NCBI RefSeq assembly: GCF_008297955.1
Contig: NZ_VTPY01000006.1
Span: forward strand, 1-64,000
Origin: Billgrantia pellis
GTDB taxonomy: Bacteria > Pseudomonadota > Gammaproteobacteria > Pseudomonadales > Halomonadaceae
DNA: 64,000 nt
Direction: 5' to 3'
Position numbers and translations under genes: made by a program. The notes beneath the pieces were generated by a model, which was given only the letters and a program-made list of their open reading frames with translations, had not been told where the DNA came from and did not search any database. Positions 8,670-18,158 of this stretch are shown here, piece after piece (position 1 is the stretch's first letter; every line of letters starts with the position of its first letter).

Positions 8670-10232
8670 TCACGTCACGGGGGCCGGATTGAAAAGCGCC
8701 AGATCGTTGTGGATACCCAGCCGGTCGGCCGCGGCCTGCCGGCGTCCGCTCGCCACATCGAGAATGAGCCGGAAGAGTTCCCAGCCCACCGCCTCGATGC
8801 TGGCATCGCCGGTGGCGATGCGACCCGCGTCGAGGTCAATCAGATCGTGCCAGCGCCGGCCCAGCGTCGAGTTGCTGGAGACCTTGAGCACCGGCACCAT
8901 CGACAGGCCATAGGGTGTGCCGCGTCCGGTGGTGAACACCTGCAGGTTCATACCGGCCGCCAGCTGCAAGGTGCCGCAGATGAAATCGCTGGCCGGCGTG
9001 GCGGCGAAGGTCAGCCCCTTGCGACGCAGCCGCTCGCCGGGACCGATGACGTCGACGATGGGCGAGCTGCCGGACTTGATGATCGATCCCAGCGCCTTCT
9101 CGACGACGTTCGATAGGCCCCCTTTCTTGTTGCCGGGGGAAGGGTTGGCGCTGCGATCGGCCTGCCCCTGGGAGAGATAGTCGTCGTACCACGCCATCTG
9201 CTCGATGAGCGCCCGGCCCACCTGTTCGTCTATTGTCCGGGGCGTCAGCAGATGGATGGCATCGCGCACCTCGGTGACCTCGGAGAACATCACGCTGCCC
9301 CCGGCGCGCACGATCAAGTCAGTGGCGAAGCCCACGGCGGGGTTCGCGGTAACGCCCGAGAAGGCGTCGCTGCCGCCGCACTGCATGCCCACCACCAGGT
9401 CGGAGGCCGGGCAGGTCTCGCGACGGCGGCGATTCAGCCGCTCCAGGTGGCGCTCGGCCATGGCCATGATGCCCTCGACCATCTCGCCGAAGCCGTGGAA
9501 GGCGTCGTCCTGCAAGCTCAGCACGTTGGCGTCGGGGTCTGCCGCTTCGGTGTTCGTGTAATTCCTGACGGGGCGGTCGTCGACCAGCGTGGAGGGTTGG
9601 AGCTTCTCGCAGCCCAGGCCGATGACCATTACCTCGTTACCGAAGTTGGGGTTCAAGGCGATGTTCTTGAGGGTGCGGATCGGCACGATGGCGGCCGGTG
9701 CGTTGATCGCCACCCCGCAGCCGTAGGTGTGGTTGAGCCCCACCACGTCGTCGACGTTGGGATAGCGCGGCAGCAGTTCGCGCTTGATGCGCGCCACCAC
9801 GTAATCCACCGTGCCGGCCACGCACTGCACGCTGGTGGTGATCCCCAGCACGTTCTTGGTGCCTACGCTGCCGTCCGGGTTGCGGTAACCCTCGAAGGTG
9901 AAGCCCTCGAGCGGTTCCACGTCCGGGGCCGGCCGCGTGGCCAGCGGCAGGTCGTCCAGCGCCGGCGCCTCGGGCAGCCGCACCCGGGCCTCGTCGACAT
10001 GCTCGCCCCGGGCGATGGCGGCCACGGCGTTACCGATGACCTCGCCGTAGCGCACGATGGGAGCGTCGATGTCGATATCCCGCAGGGCCAGCTTGTGGCC
10101 CTGCGGGATCCGGCCGGCCGCAACCAGCCCGTCGCCCAGCGCCTGGCCTTCAACGAGGCCCCCTGCCTCGACGACGATGGCGACGTTGTCGTCGGGGTGG
10201 ACCTTGATGATCTTGCCTTCGAAAGCGCGCAT
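8670..10232 (-). CDS. garD: Galactarate dehydratase
   Basis: A 520-residue protein of the UxaA/GarD family, matching the 523 residues of E. coli GarD. The first 90 residues form the SAF domain ([11 protein letters not shown]), followed by the catalytic region with [26 protein letters not shown] and [10 protein letters not shown]. The conserved Cys and His residues in these motifs are the metal-binding set of the family. It converts meso-galactarate to 5-keto-4-deoxy-D-glucarate. AGAGGAA precedes the ATG. The UxaA altronate dehydratase is a relative, but the unsplit length and the neighbouring gudD and kdgD favour GarD. Confidence 0.92.
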   Translation of the reverse strand: MRAFEGKIIKVHPDDNVAIVVEAGGLVEGQALGDGLVAAGRIPQGHKLALRDIDIDAPIVRYGEVIGNAVAAIARGEHVDEARVRLPEAPALDDLPLATRPAPDVEPLEGFTFEGYRNPDGSVGTKNVLGITTSVQCVAGTVDYVVARIKRELLPRYPNVDDVVGLNHTYGCGVAINAPAAIVPIRTLKNIALNPNFGNEVMVIGLGCEKLQPSTLVDDRPVRNYTNTEAADPDANVLSLQDDAFHGFGEMVEGIMAMAERHLERLNRRRRETCPASDLVVGMQCGGSDAFSGVTANPAVGFATDLIVRAGGSVMFSEVTEVRDAIHLLTPRTIDEQVGRALIEQMAWYDDYLSQGQADRSANPSPGNKKGGLSNVVEKALGSIIKSGSSPIVDVIGPGERLRRKGLTFAATPASDFICGTLQLAAGMNLQVFTTGRGTPYGLSMVPVLKVSSNSTLGRRWHDLIDLDAGRIATGDASIEAVGWELFRLILDVASGRRQAAADRLGIHNDLALFNPAPVT

Positions 10233-10264
10233 AGGGTTCCTCTTCGCTATGCCTGGGTCATTGA

Positions 10265-11779
10265 TCAGCCGAGCAGTTCATGACGATGCTTGGCGCGATT
10301 CTTCAGGCTCATCGTGATCGAGAACGCCACCGAGGCCAGAATCAGCAGCCACAACACCACCGCGATGGGGCTCTTGGTGAAGAAGATCGTCAGGGTTCCG
10401 GCCGATTCGAGACTCTTGACGAAGTAGACCTCCGCCTGGCTGCCCAGGATGAAGCCGATGATCAGCGGCGCCACCTCCAGGCCGACCTTCTGAATCAGAT
10501 AGCCCAGCACGCCGAAGATCAGCAGTGTCCAGACATCGAACATGATGCCGTAGTTGATGGCGTAGGCCCCCACCACGCACATCATGACGATGATCGGGAA
10601 CAGGATGTGCTTCGGCACCATCACTACCTTGGCGATGGTCTTGATGGCGTAGAACATCAGGAAGAACATCACGACGTTGGCGAAAATCAGCGCCGCCATC
10701 ATGACGTACCAGGTCTCGGCGTTCTCGGGGATGAACAGCGGCCCCACCTGGATACCCTGGAGGGTAAAGGCACCGATCAGCACGGCGGTGGTGGAATCGC
10801 CGGGAATGCCCAGCGACAGCAGCGGGATCAGGGCTCCGCCGGTCAGCGCGTTGTTGGCCGATTCGGAGGCGATGAGCCCTTGGGGCGCGCCCTTGCCCAT
10901 CTGCGAAGAGTCGCGCGCCAGGTTCTTTTCCTGGGTATAGGCCAGCACCGAGGCGGCGCTGCCACCGACCCCCGGCAGCATGCCGACGAAGGTACCGATG
11001 AAGGAGGAGCGCACCAGGTTGGTCAGGCGCCCCTTAAAGAGGGCCAGCGAGAAGGTGGCGCCCGCTCCCTTGCCGATTTTCACCCGCTCGTCGCTCAGGT
11101 CGCTCTTCACCCCCTTCTCGGCTTCGAGAAGAATGGTGGAAATGCCGAAGATGCCGATCAGCACGGGCAGCAGGGAGAAGCCTTCGAACAGGTAGGGCTC
11201 CATGAAATCGAAGATCAGACGGGTCTTGCCGTTGCCGCCGTCCGAGATGCTGTAGTCCCCGATCAGGCTCAGCCAGATACCGATCACACCGCTGAAGATG
11301 CCCACCAGCATGTTGTGGGACAGGGAGGCGATGACCGTCAGGGCCAGCAGGATGATCAGGAACTTCTCGATATAGGAGAACTTGATGGAGAAGTCGGCCA
11401 GCAGCGGAGCGAACAGGAACAGCACGGCGGCACTGATCAAGCCGCCCACCAGGGAAGCGACCACGCTGATCTTCAGGGCCCGCTCCCCCTCACCCCTGCG
11501 CGCCATGGGATAGCCATCGAACGTCGTGGTGATCGACGAGGGGGTGCCGGGAATGTTGAGCAGCACTGCCGGTACCATACCGCCCGAGATGCCGCCCACG
11601 TACAGGCCGAGCAACAGGGCCAGGCCATGGTTCAGGCCCAGCGCATAGGTCAGCGGCAGGCACACCGCCACCGCCATGGTGGCGGTCATGCCGGGAATGG
11701 CACCGAACACGATCCCGACCAGGGCGCCCAGCGCGGTCAGGAGGAAGAAGGTCACATCGAGAAGTGAAAGGATTTCCAT
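10265..11779 (-). CDS. tctA: Tripartite tricarboxylate transporter large permease, TctA family
   Basis: A 504-residue membrane protein with about 12 spans. It has the TctA hallmarks [17 protein letters not shown] near residue 30, [17 protein letters not shown] near 65 and [19 protein letters not shown] near 320. With TctB and TctC it forms a cation-driven importer of organic acids. Its place between tctB and garD suggests aldarates (glucarate or galactarate) as the substrate, which is inference. The ATG at 11779 starts 17 bases after the tctB stop; longer frames would overlap tctB. Confidence 0.92.
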   Translation of the reverse strand: MEILSLLDVTFFLLTALGALVGIVFGAIPGMTATMAVAVCLPLTYALGLNHGLALLLGLYVGGISGGMVPAVLLNIPGTPSSITTTFDGYPMARRGEGERALKISVVASLVGGLISAAVLFLFAPLLADFSIKFSYIEKFLIILLALTVIASLSHNMLVGIFSGVIGIWLSLIGDYSISDGGNGKTRLIFDFMEPYLFEGFSLLPVLIGIFGISTILLEAEKGVKSDLSDERVKIGKGAGATFSLALFKGRLTNLVRSSFIGTFVGMLPGVGGSAASVLAYTQEKNLARDSSQMGKGAPQGLIASESANNALTGGALIPLLSLGIPGDSTTAVLIGAFTLQGIQVGPLFIPENAETWYVMMAALIFANVVMFFLMFYAIKTIAKVVMVPKHILFPIIVMMCVVGAYAINYGIMFDVWTLLIFGVLGYLIQKVGLEVAPLIIGFILGSQAEVYFVKSLESAGTLTIFFTKSPIAVVLWLLILASVAFSITMSLKNRAKHRHELLG

Positions 11780-11796
11780 GGTGGCACTCGCTTCGG

Positions 11797-12240
11797 TCAC
11801 GGCAGGGTGATCTGGAACAGCTTGGCCAGGATGAGCCAAGCCAGGCTGGGCGCAGCGAAGGCAGTGAGTGTCACGATGACCAGTGCTTTCCTGGTCCATT
11901 CATGCAGATACAGAAGCGACATGAGAAAGACGAAAGGTATCGAGACGAACAGAAACCCGTAACCCGTATAAGGGAACATGTCCCCCACCACCGTCATCAG
12001 GTGGAAATAGGCCACGATCAGCGCGAGCGTACCGAAGAAACGCAGGCTATCCATGGATTCGCCCAGGATGGGCAGCGCGCGCTCACCGCGCCTGACAGCA
12101 GCCAGGAAGGGGACGACCTGGGTCACGACCACCAGGACGAACAGTACGGCCATGATCCAGGTGATCAGGGTCGGGAAGAACAGATGAGAAGTCCCGAAAT
12201 CGATCGAGACACTGAGCAGATCTGACAGACCTGATTCCAT
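11797..12240 (-). CDS. tctB: Tripartite tricarboxylate transporter small permease, TctB family
   Basis: A 147-residue protein with four hydrophobic segments, beginning near residue 22 (FPTLITWIMAVLFVLVVV) and ending with a pair near 100-140. The length and span pattern match TctB, the poorly conserved small membrane subunit. The call rests mainly on its position between tctC and tctA. A gap of about 100 bases separates it from tctC. Confidence 0.85.
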   Translation of the reverse strand: MESGLSDLLSVSIDFGTSHLFFPTLITWIMAVLFVLVVVTQVVPFLAAVRRGERALPILGESMDSLRFFGTLALIVAYFHLMTVVGDMFPYTGYGFLFVSIPFVFLMSLLYLHEWTRKALVIVTLTAFAAPSLAWLILAKLFQITLP

Positions 12241-12342
12241 AGCCGCTCCGTTAGAGACAGGTCGACCTGCCTATCGTTGTTCTGGCGTTGCGTTGTCCGG
12301 ACCGGGTGCCGACAGCGAATTCGTCGACACCCTGGCACTGAT

Positions 12343-13398
12343 TTACTGGATGTTTTCGATGATTTCCTCGTAGCGAGACCGCTTCTCTTCCAGGTACTCC
12401 GACGCTTCGCCCGACGGACGGAAGTTGGGGATGAAGAAGGCGCTCTTCTGGATTTCCTGGATCTCGCCCTCCTCGAAGATCTCGGCGAGCGCCTCGTCGA
12501 TCTGCTCGACGATGCCCGGATCCATCTCCTTGTTGTAAAGGAAGAAGAACTCCTTATCGAAGGTGAAGGTCTCGTCGTCGCCCATGGTCACGTGCACGTT
12601 GGGCTCGACGAATTCCAGCAGCTGCTCGCGGGTGGTCTGACCGAGCCCCTCCTCCGGCGCCTGCTGGATGGTCTCCTGGCGGGCCGTCAGCCAGACGAAG
12701 CGCATGGCCTTCTGATCGTCTTCCGGCAGGCGGGTGTACTGTTCGTTGGCCTGCACGGAGCCGTTGATCAGATCGACCTGATCATCGAAGAGCAGTTGGT
12801 TCTTGTCCGACTGGGAGCCGGTATTGACCGCCACCAGGTTGTCTTCCTGCCCCGGATGCTCGATGGCGATGGCATTCTTCAGGGCGCTGAAGCCGATCTC
12901 GGAGACACCGCCCGGCTGGATCGCCACGCGCACGGTCTCGCCCTCGCCCACTGCCGCGATGATGTCGTCGAGGGTCTCGTAGGGCGAATCCTTGGGCACC
13001 AGGTAGGCATTGCCCGGGTTGATGGCGACGGTCGGCCCGATGGTGTACTTCTCGAAGATGTCGGCATAGCCCTCCACGCCATACAGGTGGCCCAGGTAGG
13101 ACTGGTCGTGGAAGATCATCAGCGTGTTGCCGCGGGCATCGCGGTCCAGGGTACGGAATGCCGAACTCGCGCCCACGGCGTCGACCTTCATGTTGATATC
13201 GAGCTTCTCGGCCAGCTGGTCCACCACGATGCTCGAGTTCTGGTAGGTGTCGCCACCGGTCGAGGTGGAGCCGATCACGACCCGTACGTTGCCCCGCAGC
13301 TGGCCCTCCTGGGCCTGGGCGGCGCCGATCCCGTAGGACAGCGACGTCATCAGGACGGCCGACCCCAGTCCTACGATAGTCTTCTTGAATACTGGCAT
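12343..13398 (-). CDS. tctC: Tripartite tricarboxylate transporter substrate-binding protein, TctC family
   Basis: A 351-residue periplasmic binding protein with a signal peptide (MPVFKKTIVGLGSAV, cleavage near GAAQA). The mature chain is very acidic, especially the C-terminal helix region. The order tctC-tctB-tctA is typical of the family. The protein is longer than average TctC (about 320 residues) and diverged, so a specific substrate cannot be read from it. Placement between kdgD and garD implies a sugar diacid. It starts 28 bases after the kdgD stop and is likely co-transcribed. Confidence 0.85.
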   Translation of the reverse strand: MPVFKKTIVGLGSAVLMTSLSYGIGAAQAQEGQLRGNVRVVIGSTSTGGDTYQNSSIVVDQLAEKLDINMKVDAVGASSAFRTLDRDARGNTLMIFHDQSYLGHLYGVEGYADIFEKYTIGPTVAINPGNAYLVPKDSPYETLDDIIAAVGEGETVRVAIQPGGVSEIGFSALKNAIAIEHPGQEDNLVAVNTGSQSDKNQLLFDDQVDLINGSVQANEQYTRLPEDDQKAMRFVWLTARQETIQQAPEEGLGQTTREQLLEFVEPNVHVTMGDDETFTFDKEFFFLYNKEMDPGIVEQIDEALAEIFEEGEIQEIQKSAFFIPNFRPSGEASEYLEEKRSRYEEIIENIQ

Positions 13399-13426
13399 GC
13401 TTCACCTCATCAGCTTCGTTGTTGGT

Positions 13427-14344
13427 TTATAGTTGCCTGGCCTTCTCTACCAGCGTCGCGAGCTGCTGGCGCTCCTCGATGGAGGGCATGGTCAGCGGCG
13501 CCCGGACGCTGCCGGCCGGGCGGCCGATGATCTCGGCACCCGCCTTGATCAGGCTGACGGCATACCCCGCTTTTCGGTCCCTGAGATCGACGAAGGGAAT
13601 GAAGAAGTCGTTGGTGATTTGCTTCACCACCTCACGATTGCCCTTGCGCAGTTCCTTGTAGAACCTGACCGCCATGTCCGGTACGAAGTTGAACACGGCG
13701 GAGGAATAGGTGTTCACCCCGATGGAGAGGTAGGCCTCGGCGAAGATCTCCGCAGTCGGCACGCCACCGACATAGACCAAGCGATCTCCTACCGTCTTGA
13801 TGATCTTGTTGAGCAGCTGGATGTCGCCCTTGCCATCCTTCAGGCCGATCAGATTGGGGCAGGAATCGGCCAGCGCCTGGACCGAATCGGCGTTGAGGAT
13901 GCCGTTGCCGCGGTTGTAGTAGATGACGTTGAGCTCGGTGGCGTCGCAGATCCGGCGGGCATACTCGACGAGCCCCTCCTGCGGGCATTCGGTCAGGTAA
14001 GGCGGCATCAGCAGGATGCCGTCGGCCCCCGCGTCCTCGGCGGCCTTGGCATAGGCCCTGCCAGTCTCTACGCTCAGTCCGGCGCTGGCGATCACCGGCA
14101 ACTTGCCGCCAACCGTCTCCACGGCCACGCCCACGACGTCACGGTACTCATCGAGCGAGAGATTGAAAAACTCCCCCGTGCCGCCGGCCACGAACACGGC
14201 GGAAATGTCATGGCTGACGAACCACTCCAGACGACGGCGATAGCTGTCGGCATCGAAGCGGCCATTATCATCGAAGTCGGTGATGGGGAACGACAACAGC
14301 CCATCCCCCACGGCATCTACCACTGCTGCTCTGGAAAATTTCAC
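13427..14344 (-). CDS. kdgD: 5-dehydro-4-deoxyglucarate dehydratase
   Basis: A 305-residue class I aldolase of the DHDPS/NAL superfamily. It has the GGTGEFFNLS loop (54-63), the catalytic Tyr in NVIYYNRGN (142-143) and the Schiff-base Lys-169 in IGLKDGKGD. KdgD dehydrates and decarboxylates 5-keto-4-deoxy-glucarate to 2,5-dioxopentanoate. The start is a GTG at 14344 (MKFSRAAV), with AGAGGAAG 6 to 7 bases upstream; the longer frame is rejected. It heads the minus-strand block and is preceded by the promoter/operator at 14431-14477. A broken second copy lies at 6880-7090. Confidence 0.94.
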   Translation of the reverse strand: MKFSRAAVVDAVGDGLLSFPITDFDDNGRFDADSYRRRLEWFVSHDISAVFVAGGTGEFFNLSLDEYRDVVGVAVETVGGKLPVIASAGLSVETGRAYAKAAEDAGADGILLMPPYLTECPQEGLVEYARRICDATELNVIYYNRGNGILNADSVQALADSCPNLIGLKDGKGDIQLLNKIIKTVGDRLVYVGGVPTAEIFAEAYLSIGVNTYSSAVFNFVPDMAVRFYKELRKGNREVVKQITNDFFIPFVDLRDRKAGYAVSLIKAGAEIIGRPAGSVRAPLTMPSIEERQQLATLVEKARQL

Positions 14345-14430
14345 GAACGCTTCCTCTTGGATTGGCACGCACCGCTGGCCAAGGACCCGCTGCGGCCGAT
14401 GCACTGTCAGAATGACCGCCACTAATCGTC

Positions 14431-14477
14431 ATACATCATACAACGTACAAGTTAATGAAGGGCTTCCACGCCTGCAA
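14431..14477 (-). promoter_or_regulatory. kdgD promoter and candidate GntR operator
   Basis: On the minus strand, TTGCAG (14472-14477) and TAACTT (14449-14454) are separated by 17 bases. Then comes an element matching the one at 7162-7182 in all but one of 21 positions (14431-14451; core ATACATCATACAAC on plus). Conservation of this block between two promoters, outside coding sequence, supports a regulator site overlapping the start point. The rest of the 14345-14558 gap shows nothing else I can name. Confidence 0.62.
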
Positions 14478-14558
14478 GGCGACGCCTGGAAAAATAGACG
14501 AAAGTCTAGAGGGAGCGAAAATTAGCCTTGACGAATGCTGCCATGGACGGCTTGACGT

Positions 14559-15290
14559 TCAGCCCAGATCGCCGAAGCGATACTGCAGCAGTGACAGCGC
14601 CACCACGGGGGCGGTCTCGGTGCGCAGGATTCGCGGGCCGAGGGAGAGAGGTACGAAGCCGGCGGCCGTGGCGGCCGCGATTTCGCTGACGGAGAGCCCC
14701 CCTTCGGGGCCGATCAGCAGCGCCACGGAGGCGGGAGCGCCGTTTTGTTCGAGAGCCCCTGCCGTACCGGGATGGAGCACGAGGCGCAGCGATTCGACTC
14801 GGTCGCTGAGCCAGGCATCGAGAGGCTGCGGTGGATGAACGGGAGGAACGGTGGCACGGCCGCACTGCTCGCAAGCACTGGCGGCCACGGCTTGCCAGTG
14901 GGCAAGCTTCTTCGCCTCGCGCTCGCCCTTGAGTCGCACATCGCCGTGCTCGGTGTAGAGCGGCGTGATGGCGGCAACACCGAGCTCGACGGCCTTCTGG
15001 ATGGCATAGTCCATGCGGTCGCCCTTGGAGATCGCCTGGCCCAGGTGCACCGCCAGCGGCGATTCGCCACGGCCCGCCTCGACGGCCTCGATGCGCGCCA
15101 CTACGCGCTTGCGGCTCGCCTCGACGATTACCGCGAGGGCTTCGTGGCCGACACCGTCGAAGAGCCTTACCGGCGCACCTTCGCCCAGGCGCAGCACGCG
15201 CGCCACATGGCGTGCAGGGCCCTCGGGCAGAACAACGTCGCCGCCGACAATGAAGTCGGCGGCGACGTGGATGCGCGGGTTCGTTGCCAT
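14559..15290 (-). CDS. rsmE: 16S rRNA (uracil-1498-N3) methyltransferase
   Basis: A 243-residue SPOUT-class methyltransferase. An N-terminal PUA-like domain (RHVARVLRLGEGAPVRLFDG) is followed by the knotted SAM-binding fold with LLIGPEGGLS near residue 190 and LGPRILRTETAP near 220, both diagnostic of RsmE. It methylates U1498 of 16S rRNA in the 30S subunit. The ATG at 15290 is chosen; the longer frame begins inside secB. It lies 11 bases after secB in the same direction. Confidence 0.95.
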   Translation of the reverse strand: MATNPRIHVAADFIVGGDVVLPEGPARHVARVLRLGEGAPVRLFDGVGHEALAVIVEASRKRVVARIEAVEAGRGESPLAVHLGQAISKGDRMDYAIQKAVELGVAAITPLYTEHGDVRLKGEREAKKLAHWQAVAASACEQCGRATVPPVHPPQPLDAWLSDRVESLRLVLHPGTAGALEQNGAPASVALLIGPEGGLSVSEIAAATAAGFVPLSLGPRILRTETAPVVALSLLQYRFGDLG

Positions 15291-15301
15291 GGCGGACAAA
15301 C

Positions 15302-15826
15302 CTACTGCGCTGGCTGCTCGCCCTGTTGCTGGGCCTGCTCGGCCTGACGCTTCTTCTTCTGGGCGTAGATCGCCTCGAAATTGACCGGCGCCAGCATCAG
15401 GGGCGGGAAACCGCCGCGATTGACCAGATTGTCGATACATTCGCGAGCATAGGGAAACAGCATGTTGGGGCAGAAAGCCCCCAGCGTGTGTTCGAGCTGT
15501 GCCCCTTCGATGCCGCTGATGCGGAACAGGCCGGCCTGCTCGATCTCGGCCAGGAAGGAGGTGGTGCCCTCCTCGCTGTGGCGAACCTGCGCGGTGACCT
15601 TGAGCGCGACTTCGTAGAGTTCCTCGCCGACCTTTTTGCTGGAGGTGTTCAGGTCAAGGCCAACCTTGGGTTTGAACGGCTGCTGGAACACGGCAGGCGA
15701 GTTCGGCGCCTCGAAGGAGATGTCCTTGACGTAGATGCGCTGAACGGCGAACTGAAGCTGCTGCCGGTTCTGCTGATCGGCGGCCTGGCTGCCGCCGGCG
15801 GCGTTCTGGCTGTTCTCTTCGGCCAT
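15302..15826 (-). CDS. secB: Protein-export chaperone SecB
   Basis: A 174-residue acidic chaperone that keeps preproteins unfolded and hands them to SecA. Visible family blocks are QRIYVKDISFEAPN near residue 30, EVALKVTAQ near 75, GAFCPNMLFPYARE near 115 and GGFPPLMLAPVNFEAIY near 140. The N- and C-terminal tails are rich in Gln and Ala and longer than in E. coli (155 residues). It is followed by rsmE and preceded by the rhodanese gene, close to the common secB-grxC-yibN order but without a glutaredoxin. Confidence 0.97.
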   Translation of the reverse strand: MAEENSQNAAGGSQAADQQNRQQLQFAVQRIYVKDISFEAPNSPAVFQQPFKPKVGLDLNTSSKKVGEELYEVALKVTAQVRHSEEGTTSFLAEIEQAGLFRISGIEGAQLEHTLGAFCPNMLFPYARECIDNLVNRGGFPPLMLAPVNFEAIYAQKKKRQAEQAQQQGEQPAQ

Positions 15827-15856
15827 GGGAAGATCCTTTTGCGTCTTGTGTATTGG

Positions 15857-16279
15857 CTATTTCTTGACCATCGGCAAGCCGTCGGCCTGCCACTGCATCA
15901 TGCCGCCCTTGAGCTTGTAAACACGGGAGAAGCCGGCCTTGACCAGCTTGGCCACGGTGAGGCCGGACGTCTGCCCGCTCTTGCAGACCACGATGATCGG
16001 CTTGTCCTTGGTTTTCTCCAGCTCCCCGAGGCGATCATCGATGCGGCTCTGAGGGATGTTGCGTGCGCCGGCGATATGCCCGGCCTTGAAGTCCCCCGCC
16101 TCGCGGGTATCGATGACCACGGCATCCTCGCGGTTGATCAGCTGGGTGGCCTGGCTGGAGGTCACGCCACTGGAGGCGCTGTTACGCACTTCGTAAGCGA
16201 TCCAGGCGGTCAGCACCAGCAGGAAGGCGCCCACCAGGAGTGGGTGATTCTGAACGAATTCGAACAGCTGATCGATCAT
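15857..16279 (-). CDS. Membrane-anchored rhodanese-domain protein (YibN type)
   Basis: A 140-residue protein with one N-terminal membrane span (residues about 12-28) and a single rhodanese domain. The active-site loop is VVCKSGQTSG with the catalytic Cys near residue 98, and VIDTREAGDFKAGHIAGA lies before it. It resembles E. coli YibN, encoded next to secB and gpmI in many gammaproteobacteria. Sulfur transfer is the family activity; the real partner is unknown. Confidence 0.9.
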   Translation of the reverse strand: MIDQLFEFVQNHPLLVGAFLLVLTAWIAYEVRNSASSGVTSSQATQLINREDAVVIDTREAGDFKAGHIAGARNIPQSRIDDRLGELEKTKDKPIIVVCKSGQTSGLTVAKLVKAGFSRVYKLKGGMMQWQADGLPMVKK

Positions 16280-16365
16280 GGGTCCGGCACACTCTTTATC
16301 GGGAATGTCCTGTCTCGGACATCGGAAATGTCGCTGAACGGATCTGGGCGACCCGGAAGGCGGAG

Positions 16366-16371
16366 ATTATA
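16366..16371 (-). promoter_or_regulatory. Possible -10 box for the rhodanese-secB-rsmE operon
   Basis: The minus strand reads TATAAT here, 87 bases before the rhodanese start, in the 288-bp divergent gap before gpmI. No good -35 is present at 17 bases (GCCGCA). The leader also holds an inverted repeat ATGTCC/GGACAT around 16304-16321. A TATGAT at about 16446 on the plus strand is a weak candidate for gpmI. Confidence 0.4.
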
Positions 16372-16567
16372 CACCAAGCCATGGCACCTGCGGCATGGAC
16401 TCGCCGACGCCCCGCTTGGCCATGACGCTTGCCCGCACCGTGCGCTATGATGCCGCAAGCCGACTCAAGTCGCGACCCCCGTCGCCCCGGTTCTGTCACG
16501 CCCGGCGCGGACAGGCTCCCGGACGGTTCCAGGTCGCGCCGATAACGTATGCGAGGCCCACTCCCCG

Positions 16568-18136
16568 ATGACGACCGAGACCCCCCCACGCCCCGTCGCT
16601 TTGATCATTCTCGATGGCTACGGCCACAATCCCGACCCCACCGACAATGCCGTGGCCGCGGCACGCACGCCGAACATGGATCGCCTATGGCAGGAGCGCC
16701 CTCATGCGCTGCTGCATACCGACGGCAGGTACGTGGGACTGCCGGAGGGTCAGATGGGCAACTCCGAGGTCGGTCATATGAACCTGGGCGCAGGCCGTGT
16801 GGTGTACCAGGAACTCACCCGCATTTCCAAAGCGATCGAGGACGGCGATCTGGACACCATCGCTGCGCTGACCGACGCCATCGACGCCGCAGTGACCGCC
16901 GGACGCGCCGTGCACTTGCTTGGCCTGCTGTCGCCGGGCGGCGTGCATAGTCACGAGGATCACATCCTGGCCATGGCCGAGCTGGCCGCCCGTCGCGGCG
17001 CCCAGCGCATCTACGTGCACGGCTTCCTCGACGGCCGCGACATGCCGCCGCGCAGCGCCCTGGCTTCCATCGAGCGCACCAACGCCCGACTCGCCGAATT
17101 GGTAGGCGCCGACAACGGCTTCGTCGCCTCGATCGTCGGCCGCTATTTCGCCATGGACCGCGACAATCGCTGGGATCGCGTCGAGAAGGCCTACCGATTG
17201 CTCACCGAGGGGGTCGGCGAATTCGAGGTCACCAGCGCCGAACAAGGGCTGCGTGACGCCTACGCTCGCGACGAGAACGACGAATTCGTCTCGGCCACCG
17301 TTATCCAGGCCGAGCACGGCCCCGCGACCATTGCCGACGGCGACGCCGTTATTTTCATGAACTTCCGCGCCGACCGCGCCCGCGAGTTGACCCGCGCCTT
17401 CGTTGAGGACGATTTCGACGGCTTCGAGCGCCGCGCCCGTCCGGCGCTGGCCGGTGGCAGCCTGGTCACCCTGACCCGGTACGCCGCGGACATTTCCGCC
17501 CCGGCCGCCTTCCCACCGGCCGACCTGCACAATACCTTGGGCGAAGTAATGGAGAGCCGCGGCCTGACCCAGCTGCGTGTCGCCGAGACGGAGAAGTACG
17601 CCCACGTCACCTTCTTCTTCTCTGGCGGCCGCGAGGCCGAATTCGAGGGAGAGACCCGCGTGCTGGTGCCCTCGCCCCAGGACGTCAAGACCTACGACGA
17701 AAAACCGGAAATGAGCGCCGTCGAAGTGACCGACCGCCTGGTGGAGGCGATCGACTCGGGCCGGTACGACCTGATCGTGTGCAACTACGCCAACGGCGAC
17801 ATGGTCGGCCATACCGGTGACTTCGACGCCGCGGTCAAGGCGATCGAGGCGGTGGACGCCTGCGTCGGCCGCGTGGTAGAGGCAATCGAGCGCGCCGGCG
17901 GCGCCTGCCTGGTTACCGCCGACCACGGCAACGCCGAGCAGATGGTCAACCCCGACACCGGTGTGGCCCAAACCGCCCATACCACCTTCGAAGTGCCGCT
18001 GATCTACGTCGGCCCCCGCTCCGTGAAGCTGCTCGACGACGGTCGCCTGTGCGATATCGCGCCGACCCTGCTGACCATGATGGAACAGCCGATTCCCGAG
18101 GAGATGACCGGCAGGGTGCTGATCGAACCGGCATGA
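16568..18136 (+). CDS. gpmI: 2,3-bisphosphoglycerate-independent phosphoglycerate mutase
   Basis: A 522-residue alkaline-phosphatase-superfamily enzyme that interconverts 3- and 2-phosphoglycerate using two Mn ions. It has the metal ligand Asp-16 (ILDGYGH), the phosphorylated Ser-66 in [28 protein letters not shown] near residue 152 and the C-terminal metal set in NGDMVGHTG and [11 protein letters not shown]. Length is standard. It heads a plus-strand run gpmI-envC-ctpA, an arrangement seen in many gammaproteobacteria. Confidence 0.97.
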   Translation: MTTETPPRPVALIILDGYGHNPDPTDNAVAAARTPNMDRLWQERPHALLHTDGRYVGLPEGQMGNSEVGHMNLGAGRVVYQELTRISKAIEDGDLDTIAALTDAIDAAVTAGRAVHLLGLLSPGGVHSHEDHILAMAELAARRGAQRIYVHGFLDGRDMPPRSALASIERTNARLAELVGADNGFVASIVGRYFAMDRDNRWDRVEKAYRLLTEGVGEFEVTSAEQGLRDAYARDENDEFVSATVIQAEHGPATIADGDAVIFMNFRADRARELTRAFVEDDFDGFERRARPALAGGSLVTLTRYAADISAPAAFPPADLHNTLGEVMESRGLTQLRVAETEKYAHVTFFFSGGREAEFEGETRVLVPSPQDVKTYDEKPEMSAVEVTDRLVEAIDSGRYDLIVCNYANGDMVGHTGDFDAAVKAIEAVDACVGRVVEAIERAGGACLVTADHGNAEQMVNPDTGVAQTAHTTFEVPLIYVGPRSVKLLDDGRLCDIAPTLLTMMEQPIPEEMTGRVLIEPA

Positions 18137-18158
18137 CGGGTCACGGAACCGACTTGCC

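Noticed and set aside
10280..11767. 495-codon plus-strand frame opposite tctA
   Set aside because: Extremely His/Gln/Asp-rich, the reverse complement of a membrane protein; no ribosome site.
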